Source of the DNA: Kuschelorhynchus macadamiae
Taxonomy: Eukaryota; Arthropoda; Insecta; Coleoptera; Curculionidae
Assembly: GCA_030620095.1 (NCBI GenBank)
Contig: JAUTXW010000143.1
Span: 1,451,001 to 1,515,000, forward strand
Direction: 5' to 3'
Length of the DNA stretch: 64,000 nucleotides
Under the pieces are notes generated by a model that saw nothing but the letters and a program-made list of their open reading frames with translations, was not told the DNA's origin and searched no databases. Positions 24,958 through 35,772 of the stretch are shown here, one piece after another (the stretch's first letter is position 1; each line of letters opens with the position of its first letter). The position numbers were made by a program, and so were the translations under genes.

Positions 24958-26132
24958 TTAAATTGATTTACCTGAAAATTTGCAATGTCTGCTCATTGAC
25001 TAATAACATTTTGTGGAATAATTTTTAAATCAATTATTTGCTATTATGAAATAGTCATTTAACGAGTTAGCGGACAAGCATTTGATGTATGGACTCGCTT
25101 CCTCAAATGCTTTGGAAGTCAGACGGGTATATAATGATCGATTTTCCAATCGCCGAATTCCGGATAGAAAGACTTTGGAACGGGGAGATCAAGATTTTTT
25201 ATACCTAGTTAGGCTAACTGAGGCAATCAGAGAACAGCTCGTACAGTTGACCTGGAGGAAAACCTTTTCAATGCTGTAGAAGAGGACACGTCCGTTAGTC
25301 TTAGAAATATCGCAGCCCATTTCAATACTACAAAGTCTTACTTAAGCCAAATTACTTCCTTGCCAGGCTGCAATTTGCAGATTGGTTTCTTCAGCAACAA
25401 CTTAATAACCATACTTTTATTAATTTATCTTATACACAGATAAAGCAGGTACTAGAAGAGTAATAATAAAATCCCATAACCTGCATATATGGAGTGACAA
25501 AAACCTACATGGGACAATAATTGTGTGGCGCTGTCCGCAGGAATTAACGTATGATCAGGTATAATTAAAAACAATTTAATAGGTCTATTCATATTACCAC
25601 CTAGATTAAATAGACCATTGTATTTAGAATTTTTACAGGAACAATTACCTCAATTAATAGAGAACGTCCCTCTTCATATTCGTCGTAATATGTACTTTAT
25701 GCACTATAGTGCATAAAGCCCATTATAGCCTCGTGGTAAGAGAACATTTGAAGACAGTGTATTTGAACCACTAGATAGGTACTTGTGGACCTATTCCTTG
25801 GCCACCCCGGTCCCCTGACTTTCATTCCTTTCTATATACTATATTGATGCCACCCGATTGCTACCAGGGGACGACTTGGTGGCTCGGGTTCGGAGGGCAG
25901 GAGAATGTATCAGACTTGGAGGTGCCCATGCAGAACCGACCTATAGGTTTTTCAGCTAAATAACATAAAATTCATACATGATTGTACCAATAATTCTGTA
26001 TAATTTTTGCATAATAATTACGTTATGATTTTACTGATAAATGCATTTTTGTCAAAATCTGTCACTATTCATTGTCAATCGGGAGTCACCTGACTTTAGC
26101 GACAATGCAAATTTTCAGGTAAAACAATTTAA
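24958..26132 (+). mobile_element. Decayed mariner-type transposon, ~1.17 kb
   Basis: Inverted termini: TTAAATTGATTTACCTGAAA on the left (from 24958) and its near-complement on the right (to 26132), about 32 bp with few mismatches. Inside is a transposase relic of the DUF4817/DDE_3 mariner kind. The target duplication is unclear. Confidence 0.85.
25050..25965 (+). pseudogene. Mariner-type (DUF4817/DDE_3) transposase relic
   Basis: The frame 25082-25279 reads MYGLASSNALEVRRVYNDRF then SNRRIPDRKTLER, which is the DUF4817 helix-turn-helix block. Farther on, other frames give NLHIWSD (~25480), LQEQLPQLIENVPLHIRRNM (25634-25693) and remnants of the third catalytic segment. Near 25695 the usual FQHDGAP block is replaced by an unrelated perfect palindrome. 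Multiple stops and shifts make it inactive. It belongs to the same broad transposase family as the relic at 8440-9355, but its terminal repeats are short. Confidence 0.85.
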
Positions 26133-27262
26133 CTTAGTAAATGCAGTGTTTCATAAATGATCGTTTTTCTGGGAAACGAATCAATTTTTGAAAACCGATA
26201 AAGAGGATCTCTTATCTTCAAAAAATGTCTGAGCGACAAAAAAATGATATTTTTAATAAAATATGTTTACGCAAATAAAAATTGTGTAGTAAAGAAATTT
26301 AAAGTTTAGGAGAAAATTTTATATGAGAAACTGTCATTATTTTTGCTTGTTCTATTTATATCTCAGAGATTGTCCTACTATTCTGAGACACCCTTTATAA
26401 TATTACTTTTTATTGAACAAGAGTTTTGTTAAATAGCAGCCTTTTTATAAACAAAATTATAACAAGGCTTAGCTTGAGCAAAATAAATATTGAACCAAAC
26501 CATAAGCGTTACAAATTAACCTAATCTATTTCCTCTAACCAAGTTACGAGCAAAATCTACTGACAAATGATCGCAATCCTTGTAAAAATCGCTCTTAAGA
26601 CAAATGAAAGTCAAAAGCGTTAACCCAAAGCAAACACTCTCCTGCATAAATCATGCCGTTGATAATTTAAATAAATTATTAACGCTTGTCTGTTTTAATA
26701 ATTACGTCATTTTGTTCACTGCCATATCAAATATATAAAATTTCCTCGGATGTTATAGGGAATTGACAAGTTAAGGTAAATTGTTTTATAATTATTGAAA
26801 TTTTGCTAAATTAATTATATGTCAAGATAATTATAAATGCTTTAACAATATTTGTAAGTTCTCGGGCAAGGTAGTATTGGCGTAAAATGATTCGGCAAAT
26901 ATAAAATTATAAAATAATAATTAATCATTATTTATTATTTAAAGTAGATACATTTTAAATTGTGCGGTCCGTGTATATCAATTTATGGAATGAATTTTAA
27001 CATAATAATTTTAAAATATCGTATTAAATATACGAATAAATAAATAAGGTTTTTGCGTTACGGAAAAAATGTCTACGTGATGATTTTTGAAAACCTGAAT
27101 CACACAGTTAGTAGTTGCAATCCTTAACAACCCTAGTAGTATCGGCAAATAAAATTACTATGTAATTTAAAAACACGGCAAAAGTTGTAAAATATAGAAA
27201 AGCCTACGCATTGGTTGTAAAGTTTGAATTAGAAATTTTGATTAATATTATTCTTCATAACA
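26133..27262. other. AT-rich DNA, no gene supported
   Basis: Nothing recognised. Confidence 0.55.
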
Positions 27263-27766
27263 TAACTACAAAAATACAGTTGTCTTCACAGCTAATTTTC
27301 TAAATTTATGTTGTAATGAGTTAGAATATATAGCGGATACAGGAATTTTGGCCTTTCTGAGTTCTATTTTTATATTCAGCGTCCAAATAGAAGCCATGCC
27401 CAAAATCACAATAAATAAAATCGGACAGAACTTAATGACTCACACAGAGATTTACTCAGAGTAGAACATAATATGTGTGTATTGTGTGTATAATAATATA
27501 TTTATATTTAATATATACTAACTACAAAAATACAGTTGTCTTCACAGCTAATTTTCTAAATTTATGTTGTAATGAGTTAGAATATATAGCGGATACAGGA
27601 ATTTTGGCCTTTCTGAGTTCTATTTTTATATTCAGCGTCCAAATAGAAGCCATGCCCAAAATCACAATAAATAAAATCGGACAGAACTTAATGGCTCACA
27701 CAGAGATTTACTCAGAGTAGAACATAATATGTGTGTATAATAATATATTTATATTTAATATATTTC
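27263..27766. repeat. Tandem duplication, two ~256 bp copies
   Basis: Copy 1 (27263-27518) and copy 2 (27519-27766) are almost identical. The differences I see are one substitution (AATGACTCAC versus AATGGCTCAC) and a ~10 bp expansion of GTGTGTATT in copy 1. On the minus strand each copy holds the same open frame of about 58 codons with a hydrophobic start (FCPILFIVILGMASIW) and ending KFRKLAVKTTVFL then stop. The frame may be an exon or chance. The near identity points to a recent duplication. Confidence 0.95.
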
Positions 27767-27975
27767 TAGCTATAAACCGAAGCTCCGTTGAAATTAATAT
27801 TGAAATGATGTAACTTACGTGTCACCAGTAAATGCTCAAACTTTAGAATTAATCATATATTCTAGGATGTCAGACTTCTAAGTAAATTTTCTTGTCAGCC
27901 AAAGTTTTTCTTATTTCATTTAGATTTATATTTCATGCAGTTACTATTTATTTCTAAGGGCGCACATAATTTTTA
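27767..27975. other. No gene supported
   Basis: AT-rich spacer. Confidence 0.5.
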
Positions 27976-28600
27976 CTTAAAAGGAAAGTACTATCATTCC
28001 TAGGGGTCCCTAGATGCTGAAAAACGTGTTTTTTCAATTTCGTCTTCCTGTAGATCTGTCGCGACATAGTTAAAAGACTACTCTCCCGGTCCCGACTTCA
28101 AATTTTAGTCAAAAATTAAGGGTCATATCCAATACAATGTTAAGAAAATTATTACTGAAAAACTAGTTATCCAATTTATTTCAAATTCTGTAAAAAATCA
28201 AGTATACGTAGGACTCTTTGGTATGAATCCAATATGAAAAACAAAATGGCGGCCTAATAAAATATATAGAAAATCAGTCTGAAAAAATTACTTATGAGAT
28301 TGATTTTAAATTTGTGTAAGAATTAAGTGTGATATAGAGATGAACTGGTGAAATTCAAGATATCGAAACAAAATGGCGGCCAAATAAAATGTTTCTAATC
28401 ATGAAAAAAATCATCCTCCCAGGTTTTATATATCTTCACATTTTAGTGTACCTAGTCAAAAAATATGTTTTCTCAACTTCGTCCCGTCGGGCTGTCTGTC
28501 GATCTGTCTCTCTATCTGTTCGAGGCATAGTTGACTTCAAATTTTGGTAAAAGTTAATGGTCATATGACGGTACAAAATGGCAGATAAATAAATTGTTGT
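27976..28600 (+). repeat. Non-coding dispersed repeat (ATGGCGG/GTCTGTC family), copy 2
   Basis: Contains TAGGGGTCCCTAGATGCTGA, the shortened GTCTG-type block, the TTCAAATTTTAGTCAAAAATT block and three ATGGCGGCC/ATAAAAT blocks in the same order as at 22.5 kb. Confidence 0.8.
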
Positions 28601-29035
28601 TAAAAATGCTTAAAGAGCATAATAGACAAAAAACTCCTCAACTTCAGACTATATTATTGATTCAAATTCAGTATGATATGGAAACAATTAGAAAATAGCT
28701 AAAACAAGAAACTAGATCCTGATATTCAATTAACATTCGTGTATTAAAATTTAAAATTGCAGACAATAAATATGATATAATCTAACTAGCATAAGAGTAG
28801 AGAAACTTATATTATCGCAATTTGGATTTATTTACTAAAATATCGAAGAAATAAATCAGCTTTATACTCATTGTGCATTTTTTACCCATTTTAATATCTT
28901 TCCCTACAACCACCATAGAAAATAGAGAAAACTACTAGATAATAAGGGGTTTTAGTAAATAGTAAGTTTCATTATTTGAACAAGTATATCTGCATATTTA
29001 GTAAAAATGTCAAGTGATACTCTTCTTATTCTTTT
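28601..29035. other. No gene supported
   Basis: AT-rich spacer. Confidence 0.5.
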
Positions 29036-29330
29036 TGAACCCACTCCTAGACATAGGTCTCTCTTATCTGCTTCCATATTTCCTTATTTTGTGCTGCACT
29101 CAATCACCGCTTGTCTGCAACGTTTCTAATGTCGTCCGCCATCTTTTCTGTGGGCTTTCCACACTTTATTAGTCTGTTTAGGTCTCCAGGCTGTTATTCT
29201 ATGTGCCCTGTCTCTAGGTAGTCTAGCCACATGAACAGGCCATCGCTATTTGATCCCAGACACCTCCTGTATTATATCAGTAACTCTAGTTTTTCCCCTA
29301 ATATTTTCATTTCTAATTCTAATTCACGAA
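29036..29330 (-). pseudogene. 3' fragment of an RTE-like non-LTR retrotransposon
   Basis: The minus-strand translation gives HVARLPRDRAHRITAWRPK, then KAHRKDGGRH and a tail near GNMEADKRDLCL. This matches the conserved C-terminal block of insect RTE-type reverse transcriptases (W-x-GHVAR, R-W-x-x-x-x-x-W-x-PR, GRPxxRWxDDI, Ax-x-Rx-x-W). The reverse-transcriptase and endonuclease domains are absent, and there are stops, so this is a 5'-truncated dead copy. The clade call is from the tail motif only. Confidence 0.6.
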
Positions 29331-29536
29331 GTGACACGCCTAGCATGCAACGGTTTCACAGTTTTTTATGATATTAAGGATTTGTACGGGCATTATACGT
29401 GTGTTGTATACTTACATACTATTTATAGGGATCAAGTGGTTTTTGAGAATACAAAATATAGAAACATGCCAATCATCTTATGCGTCTTATAATTTCTGCG
29501 TGTTGGTTTTCTTTGTACAGTTTAATAGTGTGGTCT

Positions 29537-29540
<4 letters not shown>

Positions 29541-29586
<46 letters not shown>
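29541..29586. repeat. (TA)n microsatellite
   Basis: 46 bp of TA repeat, separated from the next tract by a ~74 bp island. Confidence 0.95.
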
Positions 29587-29589
<3 letters not shown>

Positions 29590-29657
29590 ATGTAATTACC
29601 ATCGCCAGTATAAAGAAAATTTCCCTAAATGGCAGAATAAAATAATAATAAAGGGGT

Positions 29658-29783
<126 letters not shown>

Positions 29784-29876
29784 ATTTTTACTCCTTCACG
29801 GATGGAAAAATACAATGTGTTTTCATTCCGCGTGTACATCCATTCACTACTGTCGTTCTGAAAAGAACATATTTGC

Positions 29877-29916
29877 TGACGTTTCGCCAAAATCACATTT
29901 GGCATTTTCGAAGCTT
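29877..29916 (-). other. Hammerhead-ribozyme-like relic in PLE copy A
   Basis: On the minus strand a GCCAAA/TTTGGC hairpin is followed by GAAACGTC, as in stem II and the 3' core of PLE hammerheads. The 5' core reads TCGAAAA where CTGANGA is expected, so cleavage activity is doubtful. The same variant is present in copy B. Confidence 0.45.
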
Positions 29917-29967
29917 TCTTTCTCGCGTCCGAATAGAGACTGAAGTGTTAGTGACTGCGACGCTTCC

Positions 29968-29974
29968 TTTTATA
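29968..29974 (-). promoter_or_regulatory. TATA box-like site overlapping the stop codon of copy A
   Basis: TATAAAA on the minus strand, about 90 bp upstream of the hammerhead-like motif and followed about 30 bp later by a CTTCAGTC initiator-like sequence. The ORF's TAA stop codon lies inside the TATAAAA. An internal promoter in the pseudo-LTR is expected for PLEs. Confidence 0.55.
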
Positions 29975-31205
29975 CCCCCACTCGGGGCCGAAGGTTATAT
30001 CTGCGCAGGCGTTGGTCGTTATTTATGTTTTCCGGATGGTGCTGTTGTTGTTGCGCTAATTGCGCTTGAGTTTTTGTGATTTTAGATTTGTCGATTATTG
30101 TCTTCCATACTGTTGGTAGTTTTAATGATTCGTCCCTTTTATTCAAATCACCTTGTTTTTCAATTTCTATGGCTTCTCGGATTATTCTGGTCTTATAATG
30201 TTCTATATTGGCAATCTCCCTACACCCATCGAAATTTATTTTATGGCTGGTTTCCTGATGATGTAGGAATAAAGCTGAAGTTGTTTGTTTATTTCTGATG
30301 CTGAGTTTATGCTCTTCCACTCTTGCTGATATTCGCCTGTTAGTTTGCCCTACGTACAACTTTTCACAGTCCTGGCACGGAATACTGTACACTCCGTGGT
30401 TTTCCAGTTTGATTTTATCTTTTGGGTTTCCGAGTAGTTTACCTATAGTGGTTTGTGGCTTGTGTATTGTTTGTATGTTGTGTTTCCTCAGTATTCTTCC
30501 GATTCCGTCTGTTGTGCCTTTTACATATGGTAAGACTACTCGTTGCTTTCCCGGTTCATATTTTTTGTTGTTCGTTGTTCGGGAAACCTGTGCATTAATA
30601 GCTTTCTCTATGGTGCGATTTGTGACGCCATTTTTCTTTAAAGCACTAGATATTACCTTAAGTTTGTTTTGTCTCGTCTGTGTTTCAGTTAGTCGCACGG
30701 ATCTAGATATTAGAGTATTTGCCACAGCTTGAATTTGTGCTGGGTGATGATGTGATTTTGCATTTAAATATCTGTCGGTATGTGTTGGTTTTCTATATAC
30801 GGTGTATTCGAAATGTCCGTTATGTAGTTTTGTGACCAAAACATCTAAAAATGGTAGTTTGTTGTTTTCCTCTAACTCTAGAGTAAATTGTATTCTGGGG
30901 TGGATTGAATTTACGTGAGTCAGAAATTTTTCGAGCTCTGCATGACCATGTTGCCATATAATGAATATGTCATCCACATAACGAATCCATAATTTGGGTT
31001 TTAAACTTGCTTTCTCAAGAGCTTCTTTCTCGAAGTATATCATAAATAAATTCACGACTACTGGTGATAGCGAGAACCCCATTGGAGCACCATCCATTTG
31101 TTTATACATTTGCCCGTTGAAAGAAAAATAAGTATTTTTGAGGCAATGCTCCGAGAGTTCTATTATATGTGCCTGGAAATCCTCGTTCATAGCAATCTTG
31201 TCCAA
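29970..31205 (-). CDS. Penelope-like reverse transcriptase / GIY-YIG endonuclease, 5'-truncated
   Basis: Open for 411 codons. The RT part has QMYKQMDGAPMGFSLSPVV (motif B, residues ~33-51), the catalytic YVDD (~76-79), ENNKLPFLDVLV and the PLE mark YRKPTHTDRYL (~137-147). A linker follows, then the GIY-YIG endonuclease with HGVYSIPCQDCEKLYVGQT and RRISARVEEHK (about 272-305). A basic C-terminus follows. RT copies the element RNA and the endonuclease nicks the target DNA. Upstream, the frame continues through SLDV (motif A aspartate) but a TAA replaces the AAA codon that copy B keeps, and the region before that is missing. Full-length PLE proteins are nearly twice this size, so this copy is probably inactive although most of its frame is intact. 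Confidence 0.95.
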   Translation of the reverse strand: MDKIAMNEDFQAHIIELSEHCLKNTYFSFNGQMYKQMDGAPMGFSLSPVVVNLFMIYFEKEALEKASLKPKLWIRYVDDIFIIWQHGHAELEKFLTHVNSIHPRIQFTLELEENNKLPFLDVLVTKLHNGHFEYTVYRKPTHTDRYLNAKSHHHPAQIQAVANTLISRSVRLTETQTRQNKLKVISSALKKNGVTNRTIEKAINAQVSRTTNNKKYEPGKQRVVLPYVKGTTDGIGRILRKHNIQTIHKPQTTIGKLLGNPKDKIKLENHGVYSIPCQDCEKLYVGQTNRRISARVEEHKLSIRNKQTTSALFLHHQETSHKINFDGCREIANIEHYKTRIIREAIEIEKQGDLNKRDESLKLPTVWKTIIDKSKITKTQAQLAQQQQHHPENINNDQRLRRYNLRPRVGV

Positions 31206-31369
31206 TGCTTCGTCGATAGGAATACTGGGATATAACGATTAGACATCTAGGCTTGCTATAATATCGTTTTTTTCAAGGACGATATCTCGTATAATTCGAG
31301 TGAAATGCTCCGAGTTTTTTACAAATGAATAAAAAAGCTGTAGCATGTAGAAAAAACTGATTCATTTGT

Positions 31370-32541
31370 AAAAAACTCGGAGCATTTCATTCGAATTATA
31401 CGAGATATCGTCCTTGAAAAAAACGATATTATAGCAAGCCTAGATGTCAAATCGTTATATCCCAGTATTCCCATCGACGAAGCATTGGACAAGATTGCTA
31501 TGAACGAGGATTTCCAGGCACATATAATAGAACTCTCGGAGCATTGCCTCAAAAACAAATTTTTCTTTCAACGGGCAAATGTATAAACAAATGGATGGTG
31601 CCAATATGGGGTTATCGCCATCACCATTAGTCGCGAATTTATTTATGATATACTTCGAGAAAGAAGCTCTTGAGAAAGCAAGTTTAAAACCAAAATTATG
31701 GATTCGTTATGTGGATGACATATTCATTATATGGCAACATACAAGAGCTCGAAAAATTTCTGACTCACGTAAATTCAATCCACCCCAGAATACAATTTCT
31801 TTAGAGTAGAGGAAAACAACAAATATATAAAATATATATATACATATATATAATACACCGTATATATTTATAAACCATAAAAGCATACAGGTCATCACCC
31901 AGCACAAATTCAAGCTGTGGCAAATACTCTAGATCCGTTCGACTAACTGAAACACAGACGGAAACGAATGTAAAAGGAACAACAAAAGAAGTAGTCTTAA
32001 CATATGTCGGAAGAATACTGAGGAAACACAACATACAAACAATACACAAGTCACAAACCACTATAGGTAAACTACTCGGAAACCCAAAAGATAAAATCAA
32101 ACTGGAAAACCACGGAGTGTACAGTATTCCGTGCCAGGACTGTGAAAAGTTGTACGTAGGGCAAACTAACAGACGAATATCAGCAAGAGTGAAAGAGCAT
32201 AAACTCAGCATCAGAAATAAACAAACAACCTCAGCTTTATTCCTACATCATCAGGAAACCGGCCATAGAATAAATTTCGATGGGTGTAGTGAGATTGCCA
32301 ATATAGAACATTATAAGACCAGAATAATCCGAGAAGCCATAGAAATTGAAAAACAAGGTGATTTGAATATAAGGGACGACTCATTAAAACTACCAACAGT
32401 ATGGAAGACAATAATCGACAAATCTAAAATCACAAAAACTCAAGCGCAATTAGCGCAATAACAACAGCACCATCCGGACAACATAAATAACGACCAACGC
32501 CTGCGCAGATATAACCTTCGGCCCCGAGTGGGGGTATAAAA
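31370..32541 (+). pseudogene. PLE reverse transcriptase / GIY-YIG relic (copy B)
   Basis: RT motif A SLDVKSLYPSIPIDEALDK is intact, without the stop seen in A. A one-base loss after CLKN shifts the frame. Motif B (MYKQMDGANMG) and YVDD are still readable at 31579-31809. After EENNK the sequence that in A encodes LPFLDV...YRKPTHT is replaced by an AT-rich piece (about 31826-31890). A further deletion joins VRLTETQT to the V-K-G-T-T linker. The GIY-YIG part (32117-32461) is open: MYSIPCQDCEKLYVGQTN and EHKLSI. A stop then falls at QLAQ, where A continues. Inactive. Confidence 0.93.
32535..32541 (+). promoter_or_regulatory. TATA box-like site of PLE copy B
   Basis: TATAAAA at the same place as in A, followed about 30 bp later by CTTCAGTC. 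Confidence 0.55.
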
Positions 32542-32593
32542 GGAAGCGTCGCAGTCACCAACACTTCAGTCTCTATTCGGACGCAAGAAAGAA

Positions 32594-32634
32594 AGCTTCG
32601 AAAATGCCAAATGTGATTTTGGCGAAACGTCAGC
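32594..32634 (+). other. Hammerhead-ribozyme-like relic in PLE copy B
   Basis: Same sequence as in copy A: TCGAAAA, then a GCCAAA/TTTGGC hairpin, then GAAACGTC. The 5' core is non-consensus. Confidence 0.45.
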
Positions 32635-32685
32635 AAAACTGTTCTTTTCAGAACGACAGTAGTGAACGGATGTACACCCGGAATG

Positions 32686-32860
<175 letters not shown>

Positions 32861-32934
32861 TAAACCTAGGTTAGTGAGGTTGCAGTTTGTGTACATAAAA
32901 GGCCAAATAAAGGTGTGGAACCCTTTATTGTTTT

Positions 32935-32977
32935 GTCAAGCTTTCGGGATCAATTTACCCCTTCCTCAGGACTTTTC
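32935..32977 (-). ncRNA. Hammerhead-ribozyme-like motif, left arm (F)
   Basis: On the minus strand CTGAGGA (plus 32963-32969) matches CUGANGA. Stem II can form with GGG and CCC, and GAAA (plus 32942-32945) follows, then GCTTGAC. All core blocks are in the right order and spacing for a PLE-type I hammerhead with a very short stem III. Confidence 0.65.
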
Positions 32978-33723
32978 TACAAATAATAAAAAAAAAGAAA
33001 CAAGTTTGAAACTAACTGGTAAGTATAATACGTTTGAACTCACCAATGTGGGTTTGCTATTAAAACAAAAACATACTCTGAAGAAGACATACATTTAGTT
33101 GCACCAAATCCTCATTCTGTTTATTTAAAAGTTGAAAGGTTAATAGAGAAAAAGAATTTAAAAACTTTTAAAAACATGTCCATTATGGGACTTCATTTTG
33201 TAAACTAGCAAAACACGTTTTTTAAAGGAATTTTAAACGCGAAAGTAGATAGGACGTGAGTAAAATTAATATATTACTATGTATATATTTTCATGAATTA
33301 AATCAAATTAGGTTGAGCATTGTATACATACCGCTGTAAGATAGGCAACCCGTCATCCTTCTGTGTTGTGCCATCCAACTACCAATTTAATATACTCTCT
33401 CTATTTCTTTTTTCTTGTTAAAAATATTATTCTCTCTCACTCACGTCCCCTCTACTTTCGCGTTTAAAATTCCTCCAAAAAAACGTGTTTTGCTACTTTA
33501 CCAAATGAAGTTCCATGATAGACATGTTTTTAAAATTTTTAAATTGTTTGTTCGGTATTAACCTTTTTTAATTTTTAAATAAACAGAATGACGATTTGGT
33601 ACAACTAAATGTGTGTCTTCTTCAGAGTATATTTGTTTTAATAGCAAACCCACATTGGTGAGTTCAAACGTATTATACTTACTAGTTAGTTTCTAAATTG
33701 TTTCTTTTTTTTATTATTTGTAG

Positions 33724-33766
33724 AAAAGTCCTGAGGAAGGGATAAATTGACGCTGAAAGCTTGACA
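33724..33766 (+). ncRNA. Hammerhead-ribozyme-like motif, right arm (G)
   Basis: CTGAGGA (33731-33737) and GAAA (33755-33758) are kept, but the 3' strand of stem II reads GACGCT where the left arm has GATCCC. The helix is weakened, so this copy is probably inactive. Confidence 0.55.
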
Positions 33767-33818
33767 AAATAATAGAGGATTCAGCACCTTTATTTGGCCT
33801 TTTATATACAAAAACATG

Positions 33819-34078
<260 letters not shown>

Positions 34079-34177
34079 GATTTTTTCGATAAATACGTGC
34101 AGTTAGTGCTAAGAGCTTTTCGAATGCAGTTTCTAGGAATCAGATTTTATATCAAGCAACGTTAGAGCAGGGGTACC
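34079..34177 (+). repeat. Dispersed ~100 bp repeat X, copy 1
   Basis: Begins ATTTTTTCGATAAATACGTG. The inverted copy is at 39441-39545. It is joined directly to PLE C coding sequence at its right end. Confidence 0.8.
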
Positions 34178-34184
34178 GAATTCA

Positions 34185-34366
34185 TTGTTCAATCTGCTGT
34201 AGCTGAACACCAGCACACCTCTGGCCATATCATAAACGTAAAGGAAACCAAGATTCTAGCATCTGTTCCAGAATTTTATAAACGAAAAATTAGAGAATCT
34301 ATTGAAATTTTCAAACATACTAAAAACTTCAACAGAGATACGGGTTACAGTCTACATTACACGTAG
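34185..34366 (+). pseudogene. PLE endonuclease C-terminus (copy C)
   Basis: Reads VQSAVAEHQHTSGHI, then ASVPEFYKRKIRESIEIFK and FNRDTGYSLHYT before TAG. This is the segment after the GIY-YIG core in PLEs, where a conserved glutamate sits in the I-x-E-x-I-x-I helix. Everything upstream is missing. Confidence 0.85.
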
Positions 34367-34409
34367 AAACCGATTTTAACACAGGGTTATGGTTCGAGCG
34401 CAAGTTGGG

Positions 34410-34416
34410 TATAAAA
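34410..34416 (+). promoter_or_regulatory. TATA box-like site of PLE copy C
   Basis: TATAAAA followed about 30 bp later by CATTCAGT, an initiator-like sequence. Sits between the ORF end and the hammerhead, as in copies A, B, D and E. Confidence 0.5.
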
Positions 34417-34467
34417 GCCCGCTTGAATATCTCCGAGCTCATTCAGTGTTCAGATCTCGTAGAGTAA

Positions 34468-34515
34468 AGATCCCTGAAGATGCCTCGTGCAATCGCGAAA
34501 CGAATTTGACATGTT
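34468..34515 (+). ncRNA. Hammerhead-ribozyme-like motif (PLE copy C)
   Basis: CTGAAGA (34474-34480) fits CUGANGA and GAAA is at 34497-34500. Copy E keeps a GCCT/AGGC stem II, but here the AGGC strand is lost, leaving at most two pairs. Probably decayed. Confidence 0.6.
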
Positions 34516-35100
34516 CTAATCTCAAAAACCATGATTTCTTAATTGAAAAAACCGTGAAAGCTTCCGTTCTATGTTAAATAAAATACGTTTTTGATAACTA
34601 TACATACCTTATTTATAGGAAATGTGTAATAACGAAATTAAATAAAACTTATTTCAGCAGTCAGAAACAAAATAGATAAAAGCATAAAATTCCATATTAT
34701 ACAAACCAAAGAGGGCCAGATTTTTATTTTCAAGTTTTATCATACATGTAGTTGACATGCGATTTTTTTTTCTGAAATATGTAAAATCACTGCTTTCTTA
34801 TCAAGACGTCTTCTTTTTAATATAAGTAGAACTACATCACTTTAAAAGATATTATTTAAAAGAACAATTTTTATGCAAAACTGCCATGTTTACTTATATA
34901 AGTTTTTATTTTTTTTTGTTCAAAATCTACGATTTACGAAGTAATTCGCATTTTCAAAAATAATAATTTCTCAAAAGATATACTTGTGTGCATAATTTAG
35001 GACTCTCTAGAGTAGTAACGATACAGTTCCGAGACTCACAAACATTGAAGTGAATTGCTGAGGAAAACTTTATGAAAATTGACCCAAATAAGGATGCGAG

Positions 35101-35772
35101 CATTAAAGCACTCAGTACTCATGGAAATAAGCACTCGCCGCAACGCGGCTTCTTAACTTCTCCATTCATGCGTAATATGCATTTTACCACACTTTACATA
35201 ATATACTATTAGAAAAACTTATAACACATTTAATAGAATATTAATTTGATATGTCGTACTTGCCTCCAAATATTACTGTATTCAGTTCAAATTATTTTGA
35301 TATAGGTCATAATTAAATAAGGGTGGCATTTTTTTTCCAAGCATTCCAAAATCGTATCTACCATTTAAAATTCTAAATATATTAAAATTAGGTTATAAAT
35401 AAGTGTTTTCTGCTGAATGCGAACTGTAAAGTTCTTTATTTGGTCTAAGCTAGAAAACCCTAAAATATTACAGAAATAAAACTCGCAAGATTTTTTATTA
35501 CAAAATGATAACTTAATCAAATACAAAATTAATCAATATTAAAATTACCGCTATCCACTAGTTAAGTTTCAGATCAATGTATTAAGAATAATTTCCTTAA
35601 CAGGAAAATGTTTCGATTTTTATAAGCCATTAGTGACATTTATTTACCGGTCCCTTACTAATAAGTTAATACTGACAGTGAGGTAACAGAAAATATCTAA
35701 ACCGTATCTTTAGTGCGGCTTTAACACGGAAAATTCATCTCCAACCAAGTTAGATAAACTGCTGTTTCGAAA
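35101..35772. other. Loop of the C/D inverted repeat
   Basis: About 670 bp of AT-rich DNA. I see no gene or repeat end in it. Confidence 0.6.

Larger units (their letters stand above)
34178..34600 (+). mobile_element. Penelope-like element copy C, 3' end only
   Basis: Contains the C-terminal part of the endonuclease (to the stop at 34364-34366), a TATA box, a hammerhead-like motif and a conserved PLE tail with CCATGATTTCTT and CCGTGAAAGCTT. It is part of a larger inverted repeat with copy D. Confidence 0.85.
34179..35100. repeat. Left arm of a large inverted repeat (PLE C side)
   Basis: Pairs with 35773-36786 (loop 35101-35772). The match covers the PLE 3' end and about 500 bp beyond it. 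Landmarks: CAGTTCCGAGACTCACAAAC near 35022 and its counterpart near 35849, and ATTCCATATTATAC near 34689 and its counterpart near 36238. Confidence 0.85.

Noticed and set aside
30098..30732. Open frames antisense to PLE copy A (also 31801-32411 antisense to copy B)
   Set aside because: They are shadows of the RT/endonuclease reading frame on the other strand.
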